This document shows, piece by piece, positions 23,720 through 34,727 of a DNA stretch of 64,000 nucleotides. Under the pieces are notes generated by a model that saw only the letters and a list, made by a program, of their open reading frames with translations, was not told the DNA's origin and ran no database searches. Every line of letters starts with the position of its first letter. Position 1 is the stretch's first letter. Location: positions 1 to 64,000 of the forward strand of contig JAGQDJ010000260.1 in assembly GCA_022885665.1 (NCBI GenBank), read 5' to 3'. Made by a program: the position numbers and the translations under genes. The DNA comes from Triops longicaudatus. Taxonomy: Eukaryota; Arthropoda; Branchiopoda; Notostraca; Triopsidae.

Positions 23720-25230
23720 GATTTTTAGCTACTCCCGAGGTTTCACATGAGCTACGGCATGACAATCAGTGTGCACTGAGGGAATTTACTGAAACTTCCT
23801 AATCTAGTTCTATGCCACTAGTTATCAAATATTTAGTGGTCCCCTTGTTTTGCTTATCCCCTCCCTATTATCGCTCTTCGTGACATAGTTGTGAACCTCC
23901 ACCTGAAAATGAGAAGAAAAATAAAGTATGTAAACTGGCAAATGATACGCTAGCGGAAGCTGAAGTAACGTGGAAAAAGTAAATAAAAGTAACTTGCCAA
24001 AAAAATAATCTCACCAAATTTTATCATGTGTTTCAAACACGACTGGCCTGACTAAAAATTTGTCAATAGTAAACTGATGTTTAGTGTATCTAATTGTATT
24101 TTTAAACGTGTTTAACAGCGTTTAAGTAATTTTAAACTTCAATTAAACTACTTTAAAAATTTAATTATTTTATATAGTTTCATACTTCCGTAGAAGGAAT
24201 ACATGGAATCATATTGTAGAAAATCACAGGAGTGTAAGAGTCTCATTTCTTTAAAATTTGACTCTTAGACTATCAGTGAAGTGACAAGTTAAGGTCAGGT
24301 GTTCATACGTGTTGTATACAGTACAACCTTGAGCGCACGGTGGAATCCCGCTCTCGGAATGATTTTAAGATTAAAGGCAACTTCTATGACTAAAGGTGAA
24401 AGCTTAAAGTCAAGATTGTGCAAGGTTAGGACATTTACTTATCAGCCTTTGTGTCAGTAGTCTGGCCCACAAAACTATTAGCTAAAAATTCTTAAACCTT
24501 GCTAAGGTCGTTTATGGGCTTCCTATGGAACATTTTACCGTCAATTCTGAACACGTGGGGCAAACCTGGAGCTTTTCTCGAGAAAAAGTAACCAATTTAC
24601 TGCTCCTCAACTGCGCAACGCAACAAAATAAAGGATCGCCTAATGCAGCGATGAATAGGCTTGCTTACGATGCCAAAATCAAGTTTGTGTTCACTTCTTA
24701 GCAACAAGAAGTTGAAAGCAAGAAGCTTTTCGGCACAACTTTAGTTTTTTTTTTTATTTTCACTACCGAATGACAACTAAGTTAGAGGCTCTATTCTTAC
24801 AGCAAAGTTACTTCATCGACCAGAGTTTTTGGTAATCAATGGAAAATTCAGCTGTAACTTTGGAAATCAAGGCAAACACGAAGTTAAAATTAAGTTTGTG
24901 AACTCCGACGCTTTTGCTTTGTAATGGCTTATCGCTGTTTGAGGAAACAAAATCCGCAGAATGAATCTGTAGCAAATCTTTGGAGATATTATTCTCCAAC
25001 TTATCTTCTAAACAAAAAGTATTTTTGCTTAATTTTTTACGGACATATTGAGCGATACAACGAAAGTACCAGGACCACTTTCTTAAAAAAGTGCCACAAA
25101 TTAATTTTCTTTCTCGTGTACGATGTCCTCTTTTTCAACAAAACTTTTCCGGCTTGTACTCCCTTATTCCCACTAAGTGTGTGATTTTTTCCAGTTCCAA
25201 ACTGTTGGTAGTTCATTAGTTAAAATATTT
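23720..25230. other. Upstream region of cystinosin copy 2
   Basis: AT-rich spacer between cystinosin copies 2 and 3. No coding exon is supported; it presumably contains the copy 2 promoter. Confidence 0.5.
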
Positions 25231-25922
25231 GTACAGTTTGTCCGACGTCTCGTCTGTCCCGTCCCTCTGTTTTCAACAACAATGAAAGCCATTTTCGTTA
25301 AAGAAAATGGTGAAGCGTATTCTACTGATCTACGTTAACTATTTCAAGAAACATGCAACAAATAAATTTTTACAGTTTGTCCGACGTCTCATCTGTCCCG
25401 TCCCTCTGTTTTCTACAATGGAAGCAATTTTCGTTAAAGAAAATGGTGATGTTCCGTGCTAAAGCACGAAAGGTTTTTTGTGTATGTTTAATGTGCCTTG
25501 TTGTATTGGATAGAAACAGCACGATGGACAAAATATCCACTATGTTCAATTTCATTGTTACTCAACAGTTAAATTTCGTAGTCTCCCACCGTAATCCTAA
25601 ATTCATTATTGGTGATAATAAAATCCCCTGCACCCAGCCTGTAAGAGTTAGTCCCTTTTTGACCTCCTTTTGAACCAGACTTATTTCTTCAGCACACGAT
25701 TTGATTGTTGTAAAATTAAGTTAAAAATAAATCACTAACAGTGCATGAGTGTAACCTATTGGCCTCTGTATTTTGCTTCATCAAAATTATCTGAAGTGAG
25801 CAAATTGCCTTATAAAAACAGAACAGTTCCCTGTCACCGTTAGCGCGATTCTGGCGGCGACAGGTGAATCTTATTCTACTGACCTGCTTTAACAATTTCA
25901 AGAAACATACAACAAATAAATA
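25231..25922 (+). repeat. Tandem duplication with interrupted second unit
   Basis: Unit 1 spans about 25231-25368. Unit 2 begins at about 25371 with the same block (ACAGTTTGTCCGACGTCTC) and breaks off near 25450. Its distal half (TATTCTACTGA..., ACAAATAAAT) resumes at about 25871-25922. The roughly 420 bp between includes the LTR fragment at 25556. Confidence 0.65.
25556..25716 (+). mobile_element. Truncated LTR fragment, copy 3
   Basis: Matches the first half of the element at 17273 in the same orientation (TTGTTACTCAACAGTTAAAT..., then the CAGCCTGTAA and GATTTGATTGTTGTAAA blocks), with many substitutions. It sits inside the interrupted second unit of a local duplication. Confidence 0.55.
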
Positions 25923-26555
25923 CAGCTTAGACGTATTTTAAACTATTTTTATTCCACAATTATGCATAAGTTGCAACAGAAAACATTTATGCGAAGTAGG
26001 CAGTTTGGCCGTCTCCATTTTCTTTCACCAAAGTTGGCCGGCTGTGTGGGACAGTTTTTGCTTTCTTTGGATGCCTAGACAATCAAGAACATGAGTTATA
26101 CTGAAAAAAGGCATCAAACATGATAAAACTATAACCCTTGAACTTTCATCTCCCAACTCCCAAGGTGAGTAATATCTAGGTCGGGCAAATCGATCCAGGA
26201 GAGACGTCGTTAAGCCAATACCCCAAGAAGTTAAGGTCCCCAACTTGGGGGAAAACTCTTCTAATCCCCCGTTTTTATCCCCGACCTTGTTGGAAGAAGT
26301 AGCAGGGAATTCCCGCGAGCTGTACAAGGCTCTGAGCCGAGGTTTCTGAGTGTTTTTTTCCTTGAAGGTCGAGATAACTTCGTAACAGAGAAGTTATTAG
26401 CTCTTATCTTTCAATAAAGCTGTGTGAAACTTGACGACACATATTAATTAAGATATATATGCTATTAAGTAACGAGAAGACATCAAAAGCAGACGGTCAC
26501 TTTGGAGGTTGGGAGAGACTACTAATAAGCTAGTTTAATGTTTTGTGTAGTTAAA

Positions 26556-28831
26556 TTACCTGTAGAGCACGTAATGCTGGAACATGAAGACTGCGTCGAA
26601 CGCTATTGAAACCAATCCCAATAAAAACTTGGTCGGGTTTCCGAAAATCGAGTTCCAGTCGTCTATCAATAAAAAGATATTATGATTCAAGCTAGTACTT
26701 TTTTATTTTAACACCAATTCTTTGTCCATTTCTTCTAAAACTAATCTAACTTTTTTGGCTAACTGAGCGTTTGGCCCAAAATATACAACATTAATATTAA
26801 AAAAATAAAAAAATATATAATAATGTTTATATTGATAATCCACAACTAAAGTAGCGAATAAAGTTGATGTTCAATACACATATTTTTAAGTATTAATTTA
26901 TCCATAACAATAATTAATTTCTTCAATCTTTAAGTTAAAATTGCTTTCTTACTCCACGCCAATTTTCTCTTAATTTAAAGGTTTTTTTAACGTAAGTGTA
27001 TTCGTATGAAGCTGGTAACCGGTTAAAGCGTGTACGGATTAGAGGAAGTCTAGAATGCAGACCATGGAGTTAGGTTACGTATGCTTAGGTGAGTTTATTT
27101 ACAATTTTTAGCGCAATTTTACCAGCATGTGGAACTTAGGTACGAAAAGTTGAGAAATGGGCGCGTTTGACAGAAAATTGGCAGCAATAATGTTACGAAA
27201 GGCCATACCGCTGTTGTACGCTAGTAGGAACATTTGAAGAATACTACAGATTCCACCCACGATGTCCATTATAGTCCCACTAATGGACCAGCCTTCCGTG
27301 CTTTGTCTCTTGTAGTTCATGTAAACCTATTAAAAAAATTATGATTAAAATATTGGTTGAAAAGAAAGAAAATGAGCTTTGGTTAAATAAAATTGCTGTG
27401 AAAAATGGTTGTGCGACAATACGTATTTAATAAAGATTAACAAAGTGAATGAGTACGAAGCGAATGAAGGTACCTGCGGACAGTTTTTGACTAACGTAGA
27501 GGCTAATTTCACGTAAGAGCAGATGTAGAGAACAGTGAGCCATGTGAGAACATTTGCACCTACGCATATCACGGAGCTGATCAAAATCAAGGCTAACGCG
27601 ATGGCGAACCCGATACCCGGCGGAGACATGCGTTGTTTCCCTCGCTATATAATATGAATTAATATTAAATTTGGTAAAAAAAAAGTCGCTAATACCTCGT
27701 AAATACAGCACTGAATACCCGTCAAAAGGCGTAAAATAGAAGCGTGCAAGGCGTAGAACACATCGTTGAATTTCACTTGCAGCACTCCGTACGGATGAAT
27801 AGCTTTGTACTGCGCCTGTTTAAAATCAAATTTATTAAATATATAATCAAATTTACAATATTGGTTAAAAACGGTGAAATATAATGTATGTTCGAGTTAC
27901 TTGAATGAATGAGCTCCAGTATAAACTAGAATTGAAACAAAGGTACACCACATTGCCCAACGCGTTCAGTGCTACGTAGTCGAAATTGAGGCCAATGACA
28001 CTACAAATACCCAAAGTGTGAAATTTCACTTACTCTAGAAGGTTTAAAATAAAACTATTAACTATTGTAACGATTAACAATTGTAACGATAAATATAATA
28101 AAAAAAATTGTAATGTAAAGTATGATAACTGTAAATTACCTTTTGCGCTTCCAGTTCTTGTAAACTTGAGGCCAATACGCAAGTGACCAGAGAACAAAAT
28201 AGGACCAACCGATGACGTAACCCACAATGTCAACGTACCATGAGCGGATTATGCTCACGACAGTGAACGCTTCGCCAGCACTATAATAAACGCGTATTTA
28301 ATATATATATTTTGATATATTTATTTTACTTTATGTCTGTGTCATGAGATTCGAAGTCAGCAATCACTGCTGTCCATATGATAACTACTTGACCAACCTT
28401 GCGGCTTTGAACTACCGCGGTAGTTTGCCAGTCACTAACACCAGGTTCCACACTAATATTTGGTAATGGATACACGAGATTTTCCGAGCCACGTGGTTCA
28501 TACGCGGGTACAAGAGTGACCTCTGCCGGAGTTGTGCCCCTGCGCAAGTTAAGGAATTTTAATGAAAAAATATTCGAAATGCCATAAAAATATTGTTCAT
28601 TATTTTTTAAAAAAGAAGAATAATTGCAAGATTTTACTTCAAGTAAAGTGTCAACTCCCGTTTTTCTTCAAGTACCACTGATGCAGTTTGCGAAGAAACT
28701 CGTAGTTCCAAGGTACTCGTGACATTCTGGGTTTGGACGGCTACCGCTAAATAAAAACATTAGTTCTGTGTGTAAGCGAATACGTTCCGGTTACTGAACA
28801 AAACCGGTAAGAGTAAACTCCAGATACACAT
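26556..28831 (-). CDS. CTNS: Cystinosin, tandem copy 3
   Basis: Exons 28795-28831, 28638-28746, 28330-28539, 28140-28280, 27901-28000, 27696-27815, 27474-27644, 27209-27326 and 26556-26662 give 370 residues. Exon lengths match copy 2 exactly. The signal peptide is MCIWSLLLPVLF. The first PQ loop is SLAYWPQVYKNWKRK, followed by VIGLNFDYVALN. The second is KNCPQVYMNYKRQSTEGWS, followed by IMDIVGGICSILQMF. It ends FMFQHYVLYR. Close agreement with copy 2 in both PQ loops suggests these two came from a later duplication than the split from copy 1. All family landmarks are intact. The short interval to copy 2 (about 2.8 kb) fits unequal crossing-over. Confidence 0.9.
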
Positions 28832-29510
28832 GATTCTTAGCTAGTTTCTTATCGGAAAATGGCCAGTTAACATGAGACTACCGTTAGGTTGAGTGTAAGA
28901 AAGCTGGTCTCCGATCAGACAAGGGCTTAAAACACATTTTTTTAATGGTTATCTACGAAATATCACTTTTCACGATGAAAACGCCCTCAGATACTGTGAA
29001 AGGCTGGCCTTTGAACTTTATTTCGTAAGATTAGGCAGTTTTCAATGAAGGAAGGCTCGTGAACATGATAACTTTCATGAACACAAGAATCTTGATAACT
29101 TTCTTTGTTTATGTGATTAAATCAGACTTAAATGATACCGAATATTTGCTGCTTCGCGTGGATACGAAAATGTCTGCTGTAATGCTTAAATTGAAGTTAA
29201 TCATATCGTATTCGAAATATTCGATTTCTAAATCAATTCATTAAGCGTTCGAGAAAACTCATGCTTCCAACAAAGAAAATCCTTTGTGTATATAGGGGCG
29301 TATAGCGCAGAGCAACCAAACAGGGAACATGTATAAAGAGCCGTTACAAGGAATAGGTTTGAAAAGGAGCAGTACAACTGTAAGAAGTGCTCGTTGGCTA
29401 TTAAAAATACATTGGTGGCGCTATGTGTTCGTTCTTCTGTCTAAACAAATTAAAGTCTCTTAATATGGCTTCGGGCTAATAAAGCCTTTTTTTTATTTAT
29501 GTATTTATTT

Positions 29511-29900
29511 TTTGCTTTTTAGCCTAATTGAAGGCACAAATGCGTTGGATTTCTTGGACTCGGCCGTGCAAAAGACTTTGAAGAAAAGGAAAAACGAGGA
29601 AGAACTTTTGCTAGTAACATGGGACGACTTGCAAAGCAACTTTGCCGCCCACGGAGCGCATTACGAAAACCCGCGAGTGTTCCAATTTTTGGAAAGAAAC
29701 GAGCGCTGAAAAACTTTGAGCTCTTGACGTTGGCGAAAAATTGGGCCGAGGTTATAACGTTAGCACGCTTTACGAACATGACAGTCTATCAGACGCAGAC
29801 TTTGTGGCGTTTTTTGCACAATCTTCTGCTCCCCATGGCATACGAAGTGAAATAAAAAATACATATACAAAATACCCAAACGAGCAAGAAAATAAAATGG
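29511..29900 (+). other. Coding-like fragment, unrecognised
   Basis: After a T-rich stretch ending in TTTTTAG, an open frame of 62 codons (LIEGTNALDFLDSAVQKTLK..., WDDLQSNFAAHGAHYENP) stops at 29709. A second frame overlapping from about 29705 (LGRGYNVSTLYEHDSL, DADFVAFFAQ) looks like its continuation after a frame change. Composition is protein-like, but I recognise no family. It may be the 3' end of a gene or a decayed remnant; it shows no link to the HDAC-like exons downstream. Confidence 0.3.
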
Positions 29901-30658
29901 TGCAACATGAAACGAAATTATAGCACAACGCTAACAAAGAAATAAATTAGCGACAAAAATAAGTGAAAATAAAATACAGCAAACTTTTAGTAATGGCAGT
30001 TTATTACTTCTAAAAAATAACTAGAGACAAAATCAAGTAGACAATAAACCAATAGTACAACAACAAGAGCTTAAAGTAGGTGACAAAATATAGCCAATGA
30101 ACTAATACGTTTTACGTCAATAAATCTTAATTCAAAATCAAATAAATCAAGGAAAAACTTAAATCCTTTCCTTTGTTTTATGAAGAGTACAATCCTAATT
30201 CGGTGAAAATTTACTTTGCAAGCCACAAGGGAACGGTGAACTGTGCAAATTATTGTGTTATAATATATAACCAACAGTTGAGAATAGGGTTAATTAGTTA
30301 ATTAGCTACTTCGAATGCGACAATATTGTGCCAATTAACAAGTTTGTTGATAAACTTAGCACACGGCAAGGTCTCACTATTGTCGAGGTATGTGAAAGAA
30401 ACATGCATCAGTTTGCGCATCTTTAAAAGCGTATTTACATTGCAGGATTGATGTGTCAAAGAATTTTTTCTTGAAGTAGTTCTCCAAGCAAAACAGGCTT
30501 TGACAGGACAACCTTGCCCTAGTTTATTTTTTTTGGCGGAGCTGTTTCCGTGAGATACGTAAAAGAAAAAACATTTTTTTCTCTTTTTTCAAGCTTATGT
30601 TTTCGCTTTTTACGTTTTATTCACGTTTTTGTGTGTAGCGTTAGGAAAACGATCGCAG

Positions 30659-31730
30659 ATGTCATCAGTGCACAAACACCGTACTGGAATTGTTTGCGCT
30701 CCAAAAAGCAGCAAGCGAACTCGATCTTATCATAAAAGCATCATACATGATGAAAGAGTACTTCCGATGTCAAAAGAAAGTTTTCAGAAAGCTGTTGCCA
30801 AGCAAACGACCTCGTTAAACGGAGCGTATCATCGCGTGGCTTTAATTTATGATGAACACATGCTGGCATGACAGCTCCTCAGCAACGTACGTTTAATTCC
30901 CTAAATATGTCTGGGTTTTTATTTCTTTATATTATTCTATAATTTGTGTAATAAAATTATCTTTGTTTCCCTTTTTGCATTGAGAAATCGTGTAGAAAGA
31001 CAGGAGAGAGTCAAGTCCATTTACAACAGAATGCTTCAGTATGATATTGCTGATCGTTGGTATCGAATCGAGGTATATCAGAGCATTTGCGATAATAACT
31101 CCAATTGAATCGCATGGCGATAATAAATATCGAGAGGAAATATCGAGAAGTATCGAGGAAATCCGATAAATATCGAGAGGAAATGGCGCCGAATAAGGTT
31201 ATTTGTGCTAGTCATTCAAACTAGTGATATTCTTCTAGTCCATAAATCCAAGGCTGTTCGATTTTCTGGTGTATGTTACTGGAAAATTGGACTCAAAATA
31301 AGTTCTTTAGTGATATTACTACAGACGAAAATGGCTTCCAAGGAACAAATCCCTGCACTTCACGAAGCGTGTTACATTGACCGAGTAGCGCGGTTCCAAA
31401 GTGACGAAGAATTGAGGCCGCGTTTATTCCGGGGAGGGATTGACACCGCTTCATACTATCCAAACACGGATGATGTATCTTTGCTCGCAGCTGGTTCGTC
31501 AATTAAGGTTGGATACTGTGGTTGCTTTTACCTAAAAAAATACCAAAAAATATCAGAAGCTCAGTTTTAGATTGATGATTATGATTTATGTGTTGCAGTT
31601 GGTTGACGCCATCTTGAACGGAGAAACAAGATATGACAGTAATTTATCCACCCAGCCATCACGGCGAAATGAGTGCAGTTTGGAGCTTTTGTTATTTCGC
31701 CTTGTAAATAGTTGTAAAGTTCGAATCGGC
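30659..31730 (+). pseudogene. HDAC6-like (class II histone deacetylase) truncated pseudogene
   Basis: Four exon-like blocks: 30659-30886, 30996-31072, 31325-31507 and from 31599. They translate to the N-terminal third of an HDAC catalytic domain: HRVALIYDEHMLA, then QERVKSIYNRML, then QIPALHEACYIDRV and LLAAGSSIK, then LVDAILNGE. Order and intron positions resemble HDAC6/HDAC10 (compare LAAGSVLRLVDAVL). Two lesions are visible: an in-frame TGA just after YDEHMLA with a frame change into block 2, and a frameshift after NGETR, beyond which another frame reads YPPSHHG and later SFCYFA, corresponding to the conserved RPPGHHA and GFCFF blocks. Nothing matching the zinc-binding Asp/His region follows; a MITE fragment and PIGZ come next. 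Blocks 2-4 splice in phase, so it kept introns and is not a retrocopy. Confidence 0.65.
31118..31186. repeat. ATATCGAGAGGAAAT imperfect tandem repeat
   Basis: Four imperfect units of ATCGAGAGGAAAT type within an intron of the HDAC-like pseudogene. Confidence 0.6.
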
Positions 31731-31774
31731 CTATAAAGTGCGTGTAGAGTACGAGTTGGCTTGCAAAATGCAAA

Positions 31775-31960
31775 ACTTCATTTTTGCCATTGGCTCAGCG
31801 CGGTCACGTGCTACTGTGGCGCGATGACTGTGAACCACAGTCGCGCTCTCGCGGTGGGAAACTTCGCAAGGCAATAACGTCTGCTCAAAAAAAGGTGAAA
31901 CAAAATTCACTGTTGTTAGAATGAATCAAGAATCCGTCAAAAGCGTAGTGTGTTTTTGGT
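31775..31960. mobile_element. MITE family D, degenerate fragment
   Basis: Shares the GCCATTGG-CAGCGCGGTCACGTG block, AACTTCGCAAG-CAATAAC and the AAGAATCC-TCAAAA block with the two full copies, but the inverted ends are eroded. It directly follows the HDAC-like pseudogene. Confidence 0.5.
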
Positions 31961-32197
31961 ATTGTTCCTTTGCGTCTCTCCTTTACTGCAGTTTATTTTT
32001 TAATCGGTTATAAGTAAAACTTGGTAAACGAAACGTCAGTCTCCACATGAATAGTGTTTATTAAACAGAATACAAGACCACAAAAACCACCGTGGCTTCA
32101 GATTTGTAAGACTAGCACAGATTCATTTTTGCAGACACATCGAGTATGTTGTAGTTAAAACGATGAATGACAGTGTTGAATTAAATTCAAAATGTAC

Positions 32198-34125
32198 TTA
32201 AGTTAATGTAGGAATGACTTGATAAATAGCTAGCGCCAGTTGATTGACTTTGGACTCGAGCCAGTTGCCTAGTTTCTGGCATTTCTTCGCTTTGGTCAAT
32301 TTCCCCGTGGTGCACAAATCTGAAAAATTGGGCGGGTCTTCCATGCTCAAATGCGGGTATATGTACCTCACCGTCCGCAGGTCGAACCCGGGATTTTTGT
32401 GTTGCAGACTCTTCTGGAATGTGCCTTCCCAAGTCAGCGGTAGAATTAAGAAAATATTGGTGCGAATCTTCTTCGTTTCCCATTGCTCCTTCTCTTCCTT
32501 CAACAACTGGGCCAAATACCTCTTCACGTGATAAACTGGCTCGCCTTTCAGGTCATGCATAAACGTCGTAGCTGCTCTCTTGTATTGAACCCCTTCCGCC
32601 GAAACTCGCGTTTGACTAGGATCAGGCAGCATCAGCAGATAGTTCGGCAGCATATACGTGTGACTCGCCACGATGTGCGTGTGCGTCAGTGGCGCCACCG
32701 TCGCTAAATGCTGACGGAAGTGGTCCAGAACGCCGTACACGCCACCTTGGTGCACAAAGCCGAACAAAAGAATGCCCATGACGTTCCACGCATACCAGGA
32801 CGACCTGACTATCCGCCCCGCCCACCCTTTCTGGTGCGCCGCCCACGAGGGCCCGAACAGTAACACCAGAGGGATGATTCCTGGTACCAAAAACCGCGCT
32901 TCCTTATGCGGATTTAGCGACAAGATCAATACAGGAATAGCAAACGCGAAGTGCATTAAGCCTTCATAATGAAATAACTTAGGTTTGTCTATCCATGCGT
33001 CGCTAACGGCCTTGATGACTAACAATAGAGTAGAAATGAGACCTAGTAACCCTAATACGCCGAATAAAATCGGAACGTTGACTAGCATATGGAGATACCA
33101 TGGATGCACGCCATGTTCTTCTAAGTTATTGCGATCCAAGTTGTAGACGATGAAATTGACGGGCGTTATGACGAAATCCGAGGCCGTGAAATTGAAACCG
33201 TTGATTTCACGCCAAGACAGCGTGCCATAGTATAGAGAATCGATGAGGATCAAGACCATGGAAGTGAGCACGGTTGAAGGAAAGAGGCTAAACATGCGTA
33301 AGTGGAAATCGGTGAATCCGATTTGGCGGGTCGACAGCCCTCGCTGGAGCCAAAAGAAGATTGGAGCGAAGGAGTAGACGATAAAGGTGGAGCGGTTGAA
33401 GAAGCCGAGCGTCGTGACAATAGCGATTTCGTGGCAACGAAAATAATTGTGCGGCGGAAGTTTGCGATGTTTGCGAAGCAGCTTCACCTTATCGGCCGTG
33501 CTGTGCGCCATTTTGAGTTCTTCTTCCAACACTTTTTCTTGCGCGTGTACTTGCTCAGTGCGCTCCATCGCCTCGCAGATGTAAAAGAGCAGCAAAGCAA
33601 AGAGAATCGTTTCCATCGAGTTGCTAAACGTCCGTGTGGCATAGACAGCCATCACGTAAGACGAAGATAGCCAAAGCAAGCACGCGGAAGCGTTGATTTT
33701 CCATAAGCGAGCTATTTTGAATACCATCAAGTCCACCACGAAGGACAAAAGCGTCATGAAGATGCGCGGTGCGATGAGAAGCCAATAAGGCGACAAGAGA
33801 TCAACGTTGAATTTGTCCCGGAAAATGCCAGCTAACAACTTCAGAAGCACAAACGGCAAGCCAGATGTCAGGGCAGGAAATGCTATACAACGTATGGGCT
33901 GCGAGGTCTGGAATTCCCATGTTTTTTGTACTTGAAGACCAAATACATCGCCTGCAATAGGTAAGAAAAATATGTATATTTTTGCTCTATTTTTTTAATT
34001 AATGACAGTTCACCTGCTATCACTTCTGGGCCTTGAAAGAATTCATCCGGATGGATATAACCAGTCTGGGGTAAGAAAACTAGGAAAATTCGTACAGAAG
34101 CAAGCAGCAAATACGCCCAGTACAT
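32198..34125 (-). CDS. PIGZ: GPI mannosyltransferase 4 (PIGZ/SMP3)
   Basis: ER multi-pass GT22-family enzyme that adds the fourth mannose to GPI precursors from dolichol-phosphate-mannose. Two exons, 34014-34125 and 32198-33951, split at a phase-1 intron of 62 bp, give 621 residues (human about 579). The catalytic signature HPDEFFQ is at residues 25-31 in a first lumenal loop (LPQTGYIHPDEFFQGPEVIAG), as in PIGZ. Next come W-rich GDVFGLQVQKTWEFQTSQPIR-type sequence, CIAFPALTSGLPF, and multiple hydrophobic helices. The conserved NPHKEARFLVPGIIPL block lies at about residue 320. An open frame continues upstream of the chosen ATG without another ATG. The human protein likewise begins close to this position. 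It is divergent from CEP290, with 602 bp between start codons. Confidence 0.9.
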
Positions 34126-34727
34126 TATTACGTGGTTCCAAATTTCATTGACAGAAGGCAAATGAAGTAGGAAGTTGAAGTCAAAAACGGTTAAAGTTGC
34201 TTAGGAACACGAGGCTAACCACGAATATATGTAGGAAATACTGTTAGTACTGCATAATCGTTAAATTTTTCATTGCACGCGCAAAACTGTCAAAAGTTTA
34301 TGAACGGGTTACATTTACATGTACTGTCGCTTGATTCGTCCTCTAGATGGTGTAAGCGTCAAGAATGATCTTTTAAGCACTTGTGCACTCCGAGTTTTTC
34401 AGACAATGGCGCGCACCAATGCTTTGAAGAAGAAACGCATAAGTGATTTTAAGAAAAAGTTGGAAAAATGGTTTGTTACAAGGTCGATTTTGACTAGTTA
34501 TGTGATAGTGTTATTAATGGACGGCTTTGTAGGAGACGTGCTGTGCTAACAAACCAGCTCTAAAACTCCGAAAGAAATACGTCCTCGCACTAGGAGGATG
34601 GAGTTGCTATGACAACAACTTAGAACAACACAACCAAGTTTTGAGTTCTCGAAGTTGTCCAGTGAGAAAATGTGATATTATTCTTTAAAAAATTATTTAA
34701 GCGTAAAAACGAGTTACCTTGTCCAGA
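34126..34727. promoter_or_regulatory. Shared divergent promoter region of PIGZ and CEP290
   Basis: 602 bp between two oppositely oriented start codons, inferred to be a bidirectional promoter. A 47-codon frame starting at 34408 (MARTNALKKKRISDFKKK) is the only other coding-like feature and could be a leader ORF. No motif can be called with certainty. Confidence 0.4.
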
